Part shown: positions 1 through 7,679 of the stretch, piece after piece
How the letters are laid out: the number at the start of each line of letters is the position of its first letter
Numbering within the stretch: the stretch's first letter is position 1
Assembly: GCF_013410655.1 (NCBI RefSeq)
Contig: NZ_JACCFP010000001.1
Location: 868,001 to 932,000, forward strand
DNA length: 64,000 bases
Direction of reading: 5' to 3'
DNA from: Nocardioides thalensis
GTDB taxonomy: Bacteria > Actinomycetota > Actinomycetes > Propionibacteriales > Nocardioidaceae
Translations under genes and position numbers: made by a program
The notes under the pieces: generated by a model
The model's input: the letters and a program-made list of their open reading frames with translations, nothing else
Told to the model about the DNA's origin: nothing
The model's database searches: none

Positions 1-237
1 TGCCTCAAGCGCGAGGGCATCCACACCGTGGGTGAGCTCATCAGCCGCTCGGAGCAGGACCTGCTCGACATCCGCAACTTCGGTGCGAAGTCGATCGACG
101 AGGTCAAGGCCAAGCTGGTCGAGATGGGCCTGTCCCTCAAGGACAGCGCGCCCGGCTTCGACCCGCACGCCGCCCTGGCCGCGTACGGCGACGACGAGGG
201 CGACGACACCGCCTTCGTCGAGGACGAGCAGTACTGA
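1..237 (+). CDS. rpoA: RNA polymerase alpha subunit, C-terminal end (partial)
   Basis: The reading frame is open from base 1 and ends at TGA 235-237, so only the last 78 codons are present. They encode the end of the alpha C-terminal domain, which contacts UP elements and activators. Typical alpha-CTD helix residues are visible ([31 protein letters not shown]), followed by an acidic tail ending DEQY, as in other actinobacteria. rplQ follows on the same strand, the usual order of the alpha operon. The start lies upstream of the window. Identification is certain at family level. Confidence 0.97.
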   Translation, partial: CLKREGIHTVGELISRSEQDLLDIRNFGAKSIDEVKAKLVEMGLSLKDSAPGFDPHAALAAYGDDEGDDTAFVEDEQY

Positions 238-430
238 GTCCGATGTGGCCGGTCGGGTCGCTCCGGTGACCGCCGCGCGGGGCTCCGCAAGCTCCGCCCC
301 GCGGACGATCACCGGGCGGCTTCGCCGCCGGCGACCCGCCCAGCCCGCAGTCGAGGCAGTCTCGGTGCCAGGCTGCTCGGCGGCAAGACACAGCAGCACC
401 ACGCAACGCAGCACCATCACCTAACCGAAC

Positions 431-477
431 CCGGTACCTGATACGGCCGGACTACTCCGGTGCCTGACACGGCCGGA
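431..477 (+). repeat. Two 21-nt direct repeats upstream of rplQ
   Basis: Bases 431-451 and 457-477 differ at only two positions (ccggtacctgatacggccgg versus ccggtgcctgacacggccgg, each followed by a). They sit just before the purine-rich ribosome binding stretch of rplQ. The rest of 238-430 holds GC-rich short inverted repeats, for example 315-329 with 6-bp arms, and no coding signal. Function unknown. Confidence 0.5.
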
Positions 478-494
478 GAGATTGAGAGAGAGAA

Positions 495-1154
495 ATGCCC
501 AAGCCCAAGAAGGGCCCCCGCCTCGGCGGCAGCCCGGCCCACCAGCGGCTCATCCTGCGCAACATGGCCACCCAGCTCTTCGAGCACGGTCGGATCACCA
601 CGACCGAGGCCAAGGCGCGCACGCTGCGTCCCTACGCCGAGAAGCTGATCACCAAGGCGAAGAAGGCGCACCTGGGTGAGAACCCGCTGCACAACCGTCG
701 TGAGGTCCTCAAGGCCATCACCGACAAGGGCGTCGTGCACCACCTCTTCACCGAGATCGCCCCGACCTTCGCGGAGCGTCCCGGCGGCTACACCCGGATC
801 ACCAAGATCGGTCCGCGCCACGGCGACAACGCGCCGATGGCCGTCATCGAGATCGTGACCGAGGCCTACAACCCGAAGCCGGCCACGGCCAAGGAGACCA
901 AGACCGAGGCTCCCGCCCCGGTCGAGGTGACCAAGGACGCCGAGGACGCCCCGGCCGAGGTCGAGGCCACCAACGAGGCCGGCGAGACCGAGGTCGTCTC
1001 CACCGAGGCGACCGACGTCGAGACCGCCGAGGCGGAGTCCACCGCGGACGCCACCGACGAGGCCGAGGCTGCCGAGGAGGCTCCCGCCGAGGAGACCGCC
1101 GAGGCCACCGAGGAGAGCGCCGAGGAGACCGCCGAGGACTCCGACAAGGCCTGA
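495..1154 (+). CDS. rplQ: 50S ribosomal protein L17 with long acidic C-terminal extension
   Basis: Component of the large ribosomal subunit near the exit tunnel. Residues 1-120 are a standard bL17 domain (start [30 protein letters not shown] near 105-115). Bacterial L17 is usually about 120 residues, but this one has 219: the last 95 residues are almost entirely Ala, Glu, Thr, Asp and Val and strongly acidic. Acidic tails occur on actinobacterial L17, though this is long. The start at 495 follows a purine-rich stretch (485-494). It is probably cotranscribed with rpoA. A strong terminator lies just downstream. Confidence 0.96.
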   Translation: MPKPKKGPRLGGSPAHQRLILRNMATQLFEHGRITTTEAKARTLRPYAEKLITKAKKAHLGENPLHNRREVLKAITDKGVVHHLFTEIAPTFAERPGGYTRITKIGPRHGDNAPMAVIEIVTEAYNPKPATAKETKTEAPAPVEVTKDAEDAPAEVEATNEAGETEVVSTEATDVETAEAESTADATDEAEAAEEAPAEETAEATEESAEETAEDSDKA

Positions 1155-1174
1155 TCCCGCCTGTGTAGTTCTGT

Positions 1175-1216
1175 GCCGAGTCGGCCCGTGATCACGGGCC
1201 GACTCGGCCTGTTTTT
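1175..1216 (+). terminator. Rho-independent terminator after rplQ
   Basis: A perfect inverted repeat, 1175-1190 paired with 1193-1208 (16-bp arms gccgagtcggcccgtg around a 2-nt centre), is followed by a T run at 1212-1216. This is a textbook intrinsic terminator ending the ribosomal/RNA polymerase operon. Confidence 0.93.
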
Positions 1217-1312
1217 CGCGTGACTTCGCGCCGGGTGGGCGCCTCCTGGGCGTGAAGATGATCCGACTCGGCGATTCAGGGGCGGGGGAGCACCGCCCGT
1301 AGACTGGTGGGC

Positions 1313-2314
1313 ATGAGCATCGACCTCGGTACGCCGCACTTCGTCTCCGCCGAGGAGGCGGAGCGCCGTGTCCTGCTGGCGGACCCGCGGGGCTACTGCG
1401 CCGGCGTCGACCGCGCCGTGGTGACGGTTGAGCAGGCGCTCGACCTCTACGGCGCGCCGGTCTACGTGCGCAAGCAGATCGTGCACAACAAGCACGTGGT
1501 CTCCACGCTCGAGGCGCGCGGCGCGATCTTCGTCGAGGAGCTCGACGAGGTGCCCGAGGGCGCCACGGTCGTGTTCTCCGCCCACGGCGTCTCGCCGGCG
1601 GTCCACGCCCAGGCCGAGGAGCGCTCGCTCAAGACCATCGACGCGACCTGCCCCCTGGTGACCAAGGTGCACCGCGAGGCCGTGCGCTTCGCGCGCGAGG
1701 GCTACACGATCCTGCTGATCGGTCACGCCGGTCACGAGGAGGTCGAGGGTACGGCGGGGGAGGCCCCCGAGCAGACCGTGCTCGTCGAGCACCCCGACGA
1801 CGTCGACCGCCTCGAGTTCCCCGCCGACGCCAAGCTCGCCTGGCTCTCGCAGACCACGCTGAGCGTCGACGAGACGATGGAGACCGTGCGCCGGCTGCGC
1901 GCGAAGTTCCCGCAGCTCGAGGACCCGCCCAGCGACGACATCTGCTACGCCACCCAGAACCGCCAGGTCGCGGTCAAGGAGATCGGCCACGACGCCGACC
2001 TGGTGATCGTCGTCGGGTCGGCCAACTCCTCCAACTCGGTGCGGCTCGTCGAGGTCGCGCTCGAGGCGGGGGCGAAGTCGTCGTACCGCGTCGACGACGC
2101 CTCCGAGATCGACGAGGCCTGGCTCGACGGCGTCGAGACGGTCAGCGTGACCTCGGGCGCCTCGGTGCCCGACGACCTGGTGCAGGGCGTGCTCGGCTAC
2201 CTCGCGGAGCGAGGCTACCCCGACGCCCGCGCCGTGCAGACCGCCGAGGAGACCCTCAGCTTCTCGCTGCCCAAGGAGCTCTACCGCGACCTGAGGGCCG
2301 CCGGCCGGGCCTGA
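1313..2314 (+). CDS. ispH: 4-hydroxy-3-methylbut-2-enyl diphosphate reductase
   Basis: Last enzyme of the MEP isoprenoid pathway, a cytoplasmic [4Fe-4S] enzyme converting HMBPP to IPP and DMAPP. The three cluster cysteines are in [27 protein letters not shown] and [12 protein letters not shown]. Further family motifs are visible: [35 protein letters not shown] and TSGASVP. Length (333 residues) is normal. I prefer ATG 1313 over GTG 1307 because TAGACT at 1300-1305 lies 7 nt upstream, the spacing expected for a leaderless transcript. It neighbours a DUF6542-type gene, as lytB2 does in mycobacteria. Confidence 0.96.
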   Translation: MSIDLGTPHFVSAEEAERRVLLADPRGYCAGVDRAVVTVEQALDLYGAPVYVRKQIVHNKHVVSTLEARGAIFVEELDEVPEGATVVFSAHGVSPAVHAQAEERSLKTIDATCPLVTKVHREAVRFAREGYTILLIGHAGHEEVEGTAGEAPEQTVLVEHPDDVDRLEFPADAKLAWLSQTTLSVDETMETVRRLRAKFPQLEDPPSDDICYATQNRQVAVKEIGHDADLVIVVGSANSSNSVRLVEVALEAGAKSSYRVDDASEIDEAWLDGVETVSVTSGASVPDDLVQGVLGYLAERGYPDARAVQTAEETLSFSLPKELYRDLRAAGRA

Positions 2315-2333
2315 CCCGCCCAGACCACGTCCG

Positions 2334-2951
2334 ATGGCGCGCTACCTCGACGTCCACCCCGACAACCCGCAGCCGCGGCTGCTGCAGCAGGTCGTCGACG
2401 CGCTCCACGACGACGCCCTGATCGCCTACCCGACCGACTCCGGCTACGCGCTCGGCTGCCGGGTGGGCAACCGTGACGGCCGCGACCGGATCCTCAAGAT
2501 CCGCGGGCTCGACGACCGCCACCACTTCACGCTGGTGTGCCGCGACTTCAGCCAGCTGGGCCAGCTGGTCCACGTCGACAACGCGGCGTTCCGGACGATC
2601 CGGTCGGTCACCCCGGGGCCCTACACGTTCATCCTGCCGGCGATGCCCGAGGTGCCGCGGCGCCTCATGCACCCCAAGAAGCGCACGGTCGGCGTCCGCA
2701 TCCCCGACCACCCCCTCGTCCGCGACCTCCTCGACCTGCTGGGCGAGCCGCTGCTGTCGAGCTCGCTGATCCTGCCGGGCGAGACCGAGCCGCGCACGAT
2801 GGGCTGGGAGATCAAGGAGGAGCTCGACCACGTCGTCGACATCGTGGTCGAGGCGGGGGAGACCCCCGCCGAGCCGACGACCGTGGTCGACTGGTCCGAG
2901 GGCGCCCCGGAGGTCATCCGGCGCGGTGCAGGAGATCCCGACCGGTTCTGA
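2334..2951 (+). CDS. yciO: YciO-type member of the Sua5/YrdC family
   Basis: A single YrdC-like domain of 205 residues that closely follows E. coli YciO in memory-based comparison: YPTDSGYALGC near the N-terminus, HHFTLVCRDFSQL, TPGPYTFILPA, a VPRRL segment, GVRIPDHPL, LLSSSLILPGE and a C-terminal VIRRGAGD. The family binds double-stranded RNA and ATP; Sua5/YrdC make threonylcarbamoyl-AMP for tRNA t6A, but YciO is a separate subgroup whose cellular role is less clear. It follows ispH by 19 nt and may be cotranscribed with it. Confidence 0.88.
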   Translation: MARYLDVHPDNPQPRLLQQVVDALHDDALIAYPTDSGYALGCRVGNRDGRDRILKIRGLDDRHHFTLVCRDFSQLGQLVHVDNAAFRTIRSVTPGPYTFILPAMPEVPRRLMHPKKRTVGVRIPDHPLVRDLLDLLGEPLLSSSLILPGETEPRTMGWEIKEELDHVVDIVVEAGETPAEPTTVVDWSEGAPEVIRRGAGDPDRF

Positions 2952-2954
2952 CCC

Positions 2955-3365
2955 TTAGCGTCCGCCGACCTGGCGGCGTACGGCGAGCACGCCGAGGCAG
3001 AGCAGGTAGCCCGCCACCAACGCCACGCTGTGGGCCGAGAGGCCGGAGATCGTCGCCTGCACCGCCCCGTCGGCGGGGTGGGCGACGGTCTCGGGCTCGG
3101 TGATCGCGAGCAGCACGACCGCGCCCAGCATCGCCAGCGGCGGGAGCACGCCGACCGCGAAGAAGTCGGTGGGTCGTACGGCGAGGGCGGCGAACACGCA
3201 CGCGGTGACGAAGGTCAGGTCGAACACCAGGCCCAGGGAGCGCGACAGCAGCACGTCGACGACGGTGGCGGTGAGCAGCACCGCCACCGTGAGCGAGGCC
3301 ACCGCATGGCCAGGCTCACGGCCCTCCTCCCAGATCGTCGGCGCCCTGCCGGTGTGGGTGTTCAT
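2955..3365 (-). CDS. Small membrane protein, DUF6542-like (Rv1111c type)
   Basis: A 136-residue protein with four hydrophobic segments and a short polar N-terminus. I place the start at ATG 3363-3365 (MNTHTGRAPTIWEE), with GGGAGG just upstream and TAGCGT (3374-3379, minus strand) 8 nt before it; a longer frame reaches 3410. In mycobacteria a protein of this kind lies between lytB2/ispH and ychF, and the same three genes recur here in the same order, although ychF is now 12.6 kb away. Function unknown. The family call rests on topology and neighbourhood. Confidence 0.7.
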   Translation of the reverse strand: MNTHTGRAPTIWEEGREPGHAVASLTVAVLLTATVVDVLLSRSLGLVFDLTFVTACVFAALAVRPTDFFAVGVLPPLAMLGAVVLLAITEPETVAHPADGAVQATISGLSAHSVALVAGYLLCLGVLAVRRQVGGR

Positions 3366-3432
3366 CGCCTCCCACGCTAGGTCTGTCCCGCAGCCCGATC
3401 GGAACGGCACGCCGGAAATGCTGGACAGGCGG

Positions 3433-3457
3433 TTTGTAAGTATGCTGAACTAACAAA
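3433..3457. promoter_or_regulatory. Candidate ROK-regulator operator and promoter
   Basis: Inverted repeat tttgtaag (3433-3440) and ctaacaaa (3450-3457): 8-bp arms with one mismatch and a 9-bp spacer. It is AT-rich in a GC-rich region, overlaps a -10-like TATGCT at 3441-3446, and ends two bases before the GTG of the ROK regulator. Autoregulation through this site is an inference. I found no second copy upstream of the transporter operon. Confidence 0.5.
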
Positions 3458-3458
3458 T

Positions 3459-4583
3459 GTGACCTGGCGCACCCCCACCGACCGCCCGCTGCGCGACCGG
3501 ACCAAGCTGCACCGCGCCGACTCCCGCCGGCACCACCGCTCGATGCTGCTCCAGCACCTCTTCGCCGAGGGCCCGGCCAGCCGCGCCGACCTGGCCCGCA
3601 GCAGTGGCCTGACCCGGGTCACGGTCTCCGAGCTGGTCGCGGAGCTGCTCGAGGAGGGGATGGTCGCCGAGCTCGGCGCCCCGGTCGAGAGCCGGGTCGG
3701 CAAGCCGCCGCGTCTGGTCGGCCTGGTGCCCGACGCCAAGCACGTCCTCGCCATCGACCTCTCGGTCGACGACCAGGTCGTGGGCGCGGTGCTCACGCTC
3801 ACCGGTGAGGTCGTCACGCGCGACGCCCGGCCGCTCGAGGGGCGGCGCGGCGACGACGCGGTCGCGCTGGTCCGCACGTTCGCCGACGACCTGGCCCGGC
3901 GCTCGACCCGCCCGCTGCTCGGGGTGGGCGTGGCGACGCCGGGTGTCGTCAGCGCCGACGGCGTGGTGCTCGACGCGCCCAACCTCGGCTGGCAGGACGT
4001 GAAGCTCGCCGAGGTGCTCGGCGCCGTCGTCGACCAGCCCGTCTACGTCGCCAACGACGCCAACACCGCGGTCATGGGGGAGTACACGTTCGGCGGCGGC
4101 GACGAGGGCGGCCTGATGCTGCTCCGGCTGAGCACAGGTGTCGGCGCCGGTGTCGTCCTGGGCGGGCGGGTGCTGCACGGCCACGGCGGCGCGGCCGGCG
4201 AGATCGGCCACGTGCAGGTCGACGCCGGCGGCGAGCAGTGCGCGTGCGGGCGGCGCGGCTGCCTGGAGACCTACCTGTCGGTGCCGCGGCTGCGGCAGCG
4301 GATCGCCGCGGGCGACGCGGCCGCCGTACTGGCCGACGCCGGTGAGCGGCTCGGCGCGACGCTCGCGCCCGTCGTCGCCACCCTCAATCTCGGTGAGGTG
4401 GTGCTCAGCGGACCGCTCGACCTGGTCGAGCCGCTCGCGCAGGGCGCCGTCCTCGCCGTCCGCGACCGGGTCATGCCGGTCTCAGCGGAGCACTTCGTCG
4501 TGCGGGCCTCGGGGCTCGGCGACGACGGAGTCCTCGTCGGTGCGACCGGTCTGGTCCTCGCCGGCGAGCTGGGGGTCTCGTGA
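3459..4583 (+). CDS. ROK-family transcriptional regulator
   Basis: 374 residues: an N-terminal winged HTH (about residues 25-75, ASRADLARSSGLTRVTVSELVAELL) followed by a ROK sugar-kinase-like domain. The ROK zinc motif CACGRRGCLETY and GEIGHVQVD are intact, while the N-terminal phosphate-binding loop is degenerate (AIDLSVDDQ), as expected of a regulator rather than a kinase. Such NagC/XylR/Mlc relatives sense sugars or sugar phosphates. It stands immediately upstream of a GlcNAc transport and catabolism operon and very probably represses it. The start is GTG 3459; an overlapping ATG at 3457 is in another frame. Confidence 0.9.
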   Translation: MTWRTPTDRPLRDRTKLHRADSRRHHRSMLLQHLFAEGPASRADLARSSGLTRVTVSELVAELLEEGMVAELGAPVESRVGKPPRLVGLVPDAKHVLAIDLSVDDQVVGAVLTLTGEVVTRDARPLEGRRGDDAVALVRTFADDLARRSTRPLLGVGVATPGVVSADGVVLDAPNLGWQDVKLAEVLGAVVDQPVYVANDANTAVMGEYTFGGGDEGGLMLLRLSTGVGAGVVLGGRVLHGHGGAAGEIGHVQVDAGGEQCACGRRGCLETYLSVPRLRQRIAAGDAAAVLADAGERLGATLAPVVATLNLGEVVLSGPLDLVEPLAQGAVLAVRDRVMPVSAEHFVVRASGLGDDGVLVGATGLVLAGELGVS

Positions 4584-4652
4584 CCACCCGGCACACCCCC
4601 AACGCGGTCCCGTGCGCGGGCCCGCGACCGGTCAAGGAATGAGGAACCAACG

Positions 4653-5927
4653 GTGCGCATGAAGAAGACACTGGCCGCGGCTGCCGTCACCGCCCTCCTG
4701 GGCATGACCGCCGCCTGTGGGTCCGACGACGACGGCGACTCGTCCGGCGGCGGCCCCAAGGAGGCGGACCTGGTCGTCTGGCTCAACGGTGCCGACACCC
4801 CGCAGGCTGCGCGGGACTGGCTGAAAGAGACGTTCGAGGAGGAGCACCCCGGCTCCACCCTCACCATCGAGGAGCAGGAGTGGGAGGGCCTCGTCGAGCG
4901 CCTCACCACCGCGCTGTCCTCGTCCGAGCAGACCCCCGACGTCGTCGAGGTCGGCAACACCCAGGCGCCGACGTTCACGACCGCCGGCGCGTTCAGCGAC
5001 CTGACCGACGACCTCGAGGAGTACGGCGGCGACGACCTCCTGCCGGGCTTCGTGGAGGCGGCGACCGTCGACGGCAAGACCTACGCGGTGCCCTACTACG
5101 CGGGCTCGACGTACGTCTTCTACCGCAAGGACCTCTTCGAGGCCTCCGGCCTCGAGGTGCCGACGACGATGGACGAGTTCATCGACGCGGCCATCACGCT
5201 CAAGGAGGACAACCCGGCGCCGGACTTCTCGGGCTATTGGCTGCCCGGCCAGGACTGGCGCGACGGCGCCGCGTTCCTGTGGGATGCCGGCGGCGACTTC
5301 GCCGTCGAGGACGGCGACGGCTGGAAGGGCAACCTCTCCGCGCCTGAGTCCATCGAGGGCCTGACGACGGTGCAGACGCTCTTCGAGCAGGCGTCCGGCG
5401 CCCCGGCCGACGCCAACGAGGCCGACCCGGTCACGCCGTTCTGCGCCGACCAGATCGGCATGATGTCCCGCCCCGGTTGGGTCTACGGCATGCTGATGGA
5501 CCCCGAGGCGGGATGCCCCAAGATGGAGAAGAACATCGGCGTGTTCGCTCTGCCCGGCTCCGACGGCGAGCCGGCCCCGGTGCTGCTCGGCGGCTCGGAC
5601 ATCGCGGTGGCCGCCCAGTCGCCCAACCAGGACCTGGCCCGCGAGGTCGTCGGCCTGATGCTGAGCGACGACTACCAGGGCATCCTCGCGGAGAACGGGC
5701 TCACGCCGGCCAAGCAGTCGCTCGCGACGCTGCTCGGTGACGACGAGTTCGCCCAGGCCACGATCGAGGCCGCCTCCAACGCCAAGCTCACGCCGGCCGC
5801 CGCCAACTGGGCAAGCGTCGAGGGCACCCGCGTGCTCGAGGACCTCTTCAGCCAGATCGCCCAGGGCGGGGACGTCGCCGAGCTCGCCGCCGAGGCCGAC
5901 GAGCAGATCACTGAAGAGCTCAACTGA
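4653..5927 (+). CDS. Sugar ABC transporter substrate-binding lipoprotein
   Basis: Extracellular solute-binding protein, family 1. Residues 1-22 are a lipoprotein signal peptide (MRMKKTLAAA... GMTAAC, lipidated Cys22), followed by a Ser/Gly/Asp linker and a two-lobed binding domain with typical motifs (TPDVVEVGNTQAP, KTYAVPYYAGSTYVFYRKDLF, GGSDIAVAAQS). With GH3, nagA and nagB downstream the ligand is probably chitobiose, a longer GlcNAc oligomer or a peptidoglycan amino sugar. GTG 4653 is chosen because AGGA (4642-4645) lies 7 nt upstream; ATG 4659 is the alternative. First gene of a tight seven-gene operon. Confidence 0.9.
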   Translation: MRMKKTLAAAAVTALLGMTAACGSDDDGDSSGGGPKEADLVVWLNGADTPQAARDWLKETFEEEHPGSTLTIEEQEWEGLVERLTTALSSSEQTPDVVEVGNTQAPTFTTAGAFSDLTDDLEEYGGDDLLPGFVEAATVDGKTYAVPYYAGSTYVFYRKDLFEASGLEVPTTMDEFIDAAITLKEDNPAPDFSGYWLPGQDWRDGAAFLWDAGGDFAVEDGDGWKGNLSAPESIEGLTTVQTLFEQASGAPADANEADPVTPFCADQIGMMSRPGWVYGMLMDPEAGCPKMEKNIGVFALPGSDGEPAPVLLGGSDIAVAAQSPNQDLAREVVGLMLSDDYQGILAENGLTPAKQSLATLLGDDEFAQATIEAASNAKLTPAAANWASVEGTRVLEDLFSQIAQGGDVAELAAEADEQITEELN

Positions 5928-6829
5928 TGGCGAGGACGGGGAGGCGCGGTACGGCGCTGCCGCTCGGGCTGGTCCTGCCGGCCACCGGCCTCCTCGTCCT
6001 GGCCCTCGGCTATCCGCTGGTCCGGCAGGTCTTCCTGTCGATGCAGGAGTTCGGGCTCGCCCAGCAGTTCGGGCAGCCGCCCGAGTGGGTCGGCCTGAAG
6101 AACTACTCCGAGATGGTGGGCGACCCCTACCTCTGGAAGGTCGTCCTCCGGACCGTCCTGTTCTGCTTCGTCAACGCCGGGCTGACGTTCCTGCTCGGGC
6201 TGGGGCTCGCGGTCCTGATGAAGCGGATGACCTCGTGGGTGCGGATCGCCACCCAGTGCGGGCTGCTCCTCGCCTGGGCGATGCCGGTGGTCGCCGTCAT
6301 GATCGTGTGGCAGTTCGCGTTCGACACCGAGTACGGCGTCGTGAACTGGCTGCTCACCCGGTTGGGCGGCGACTTCCAGGGCCACTCCTGGCTGATCGAG
6401 CCGCTCTCGTTCTACGCCGTCGCGACGCTCGTCGTGGTCTGGATGAGCGTGCCGTTCGTCGCGTTCACGCTGTACGCCGCGCTCACCCAGGTGCCCGACG
6501 ACGTGCTCGAGGCGGCGGAGATCGACGGCGCCGGCGCCTGGCAGCGGTTCCGCCACGTGGTGCTGCCGTCGATCCGCCCGGTGCTGCTCGTCGTGCTGCT
6601 GCTCCAGGTGATCTGGGACCTGCGCGTCTTCACCCAGATCTACACGCTGCAGCGGGCCGGCGGTGTCTCGCGCGACACCAACCTGCTCGGCACCTACATC
6701 TACACGCTCGGCATCAAGGGCGGCGACTTCGGCACGGCCGCCGCGGCCGCGATGTTCATGCTCGCGCTCACGGTGGTGCTGACGGCGCCGTACGTCCGGA
6801 TGATGCTGAAGCAGGAAGAGGAGCAGTGA
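5927..6829 (+). CDS. Sugar ABC transporter permease (MalF/UgpA type)
   Basis: Membrane-spanning subunit of the importer: 300 residues, six predicted membrane segments, starting with one near residues 12-32. The cytoplasmic EAA loop that docks the ATPase is present as EAAEIDGAGAWQRFRHVVLP near residues 200-220. Its ATG overlaps the TGA of the binding-protein gene by one base, which indicates translational coupling. The substrate is inferred from the neighbouring GlcNAc genes. Confidence 0.93.
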   Translation: MARTGRRGTALPLGLVLPATGLLVLALGYPLVRQVFLSMQEFGLAQQFGQPPEWVGLKNYSEMVGDPYLWKVVLRTVLFCFVNAGLTFLLGLGLAVLMKRMTSWVRIATQCGLLLAWAMPVVAVMIVWQFAFDTEYGVVNWLLTRLGGDFQGHSWLIEPLSFYAVATLVVVWMSVPFVAFTLYAALTQVPDDVLEAAEIDGAGAWQRFRHVVLPSIRPVLLVVLLLQVIWDLRVFTQIYTLQRAGGVSRDTNLLGTYIYTLGIKGGDFGTAAAAAMFMLALTVVLTAPYVRMMLKQEEEQ

Positions 6830-6836
6830 CCCGCTG

Positions 6837-7679
6837 ATGGCACGCCGTACGTCAAGGCCGGTGCGGCTCTTCGCCGACGTGGTGGGGATCCTGGTGCTGC
6901 TCGGCTGCCTGTTCCCGGTGTACTGGATGGTCAGCCGGTCGTTCCTGCCGCGCAACAAGATCCGCAACCCGGAGCCGACCTGGTTCCCCTTCGGCGGCAC
7001 CAATGACAACTACGGGCGGGTCTTCGGCGGCGGCACGTTCGGCGACGCTCTGATGACGAGCCTCTCGGTGACGCTGCTGACGGTCCTGGTCGCGCTGCTG
7101 TTCGCGTTTCTGGCGGCGGTGGCGGTGAGTCGGTTCCGCTTCCGCGGGCGGAAGTCGTTCATCCTCACCCTGCTGCTGATCCAGATGATCCCCGCCGAGG
7201 GGCTGTTCATCAGCCAGTACAAGATGCTCGAGGGGATGAGCCTTCTCAACTCCGTGCTCGGGCTGACGCTGGTGTACGTCGCCGCGGTCCTGCCGTTCAC
7301 GGTCTGGACGCTGCGCGGCTTCGTCGACGGCGTGCCGCGCGAGCTCGAGGAGGCGGCGATGATGGACGGCTGCTCGCGGCTGCAGGCGTTCTTCCGCGTC
7401 ACCCTGCCGCTCCTGGCGCCGGGGCTCGTCGCGACCGGCGTCTTCGGGTTCATCCAGGCGTGGAACGAGTTCACGCTCGCGCTCGTGGTGATGACCGACC
7501 CGGCGAAGGAGACGCTGCCGGTGTGGCTCGTCGGCTTCTCCGAGTCGCGCAGCCGCGGCGTCGACTGGGGCGCGATCATGGCGTCGTCGACGCTGATCAC
7601 GATCCCGGTGATCGTGTTCTTCCTCATCGTGCAGCGGCGGATGGTCTCCGGGCTGACCGCCGGGGCGGTGAAGGGATGA
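6837..7679 (+). CDS. Sugar ABC transporter permease (MalG/UgpE type)
   Basis: Second permease, 280 residues with six predicted membrane segments. EAA loop EEAAMMDGCSRLQAFFRVTLP near residues 170-190, followed by the usual GFIQAWNEF segment. It pairs with the preceding gene, 7 nt away. No ATP-binding subunit is encoded here; in many actinobacteria a shared MsiK-type ATPase encoded elsewhere energises several CUT1 sugar importers, and the same is likely here. Confidence 0.93.
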   Translation: MARRTSRPVRLFADVVGILVLLGCLFPVYWMVSRSFLPRNKIRNPEPTWFPFGGTNDNYGRVFGGGTFGDALMTSLSVTLLTVLVALLFAFLAAVAVSRFRFRGRKSFILTLLLIQMIPAEGLFISQYKMLEGMSLLNSVLGLTLVYVAAVLPFTVWTLRGFVDGVPRELEEAAMMDGCSRLQAFFRVTLPLLAPGLVATGVFGFIQAWNEFTLALVVMTDPAKETLPVWLVGFSESRSRGVDWGAIMASSTLITIPVIVFFLIVQRRMVSGLTAGAVKG

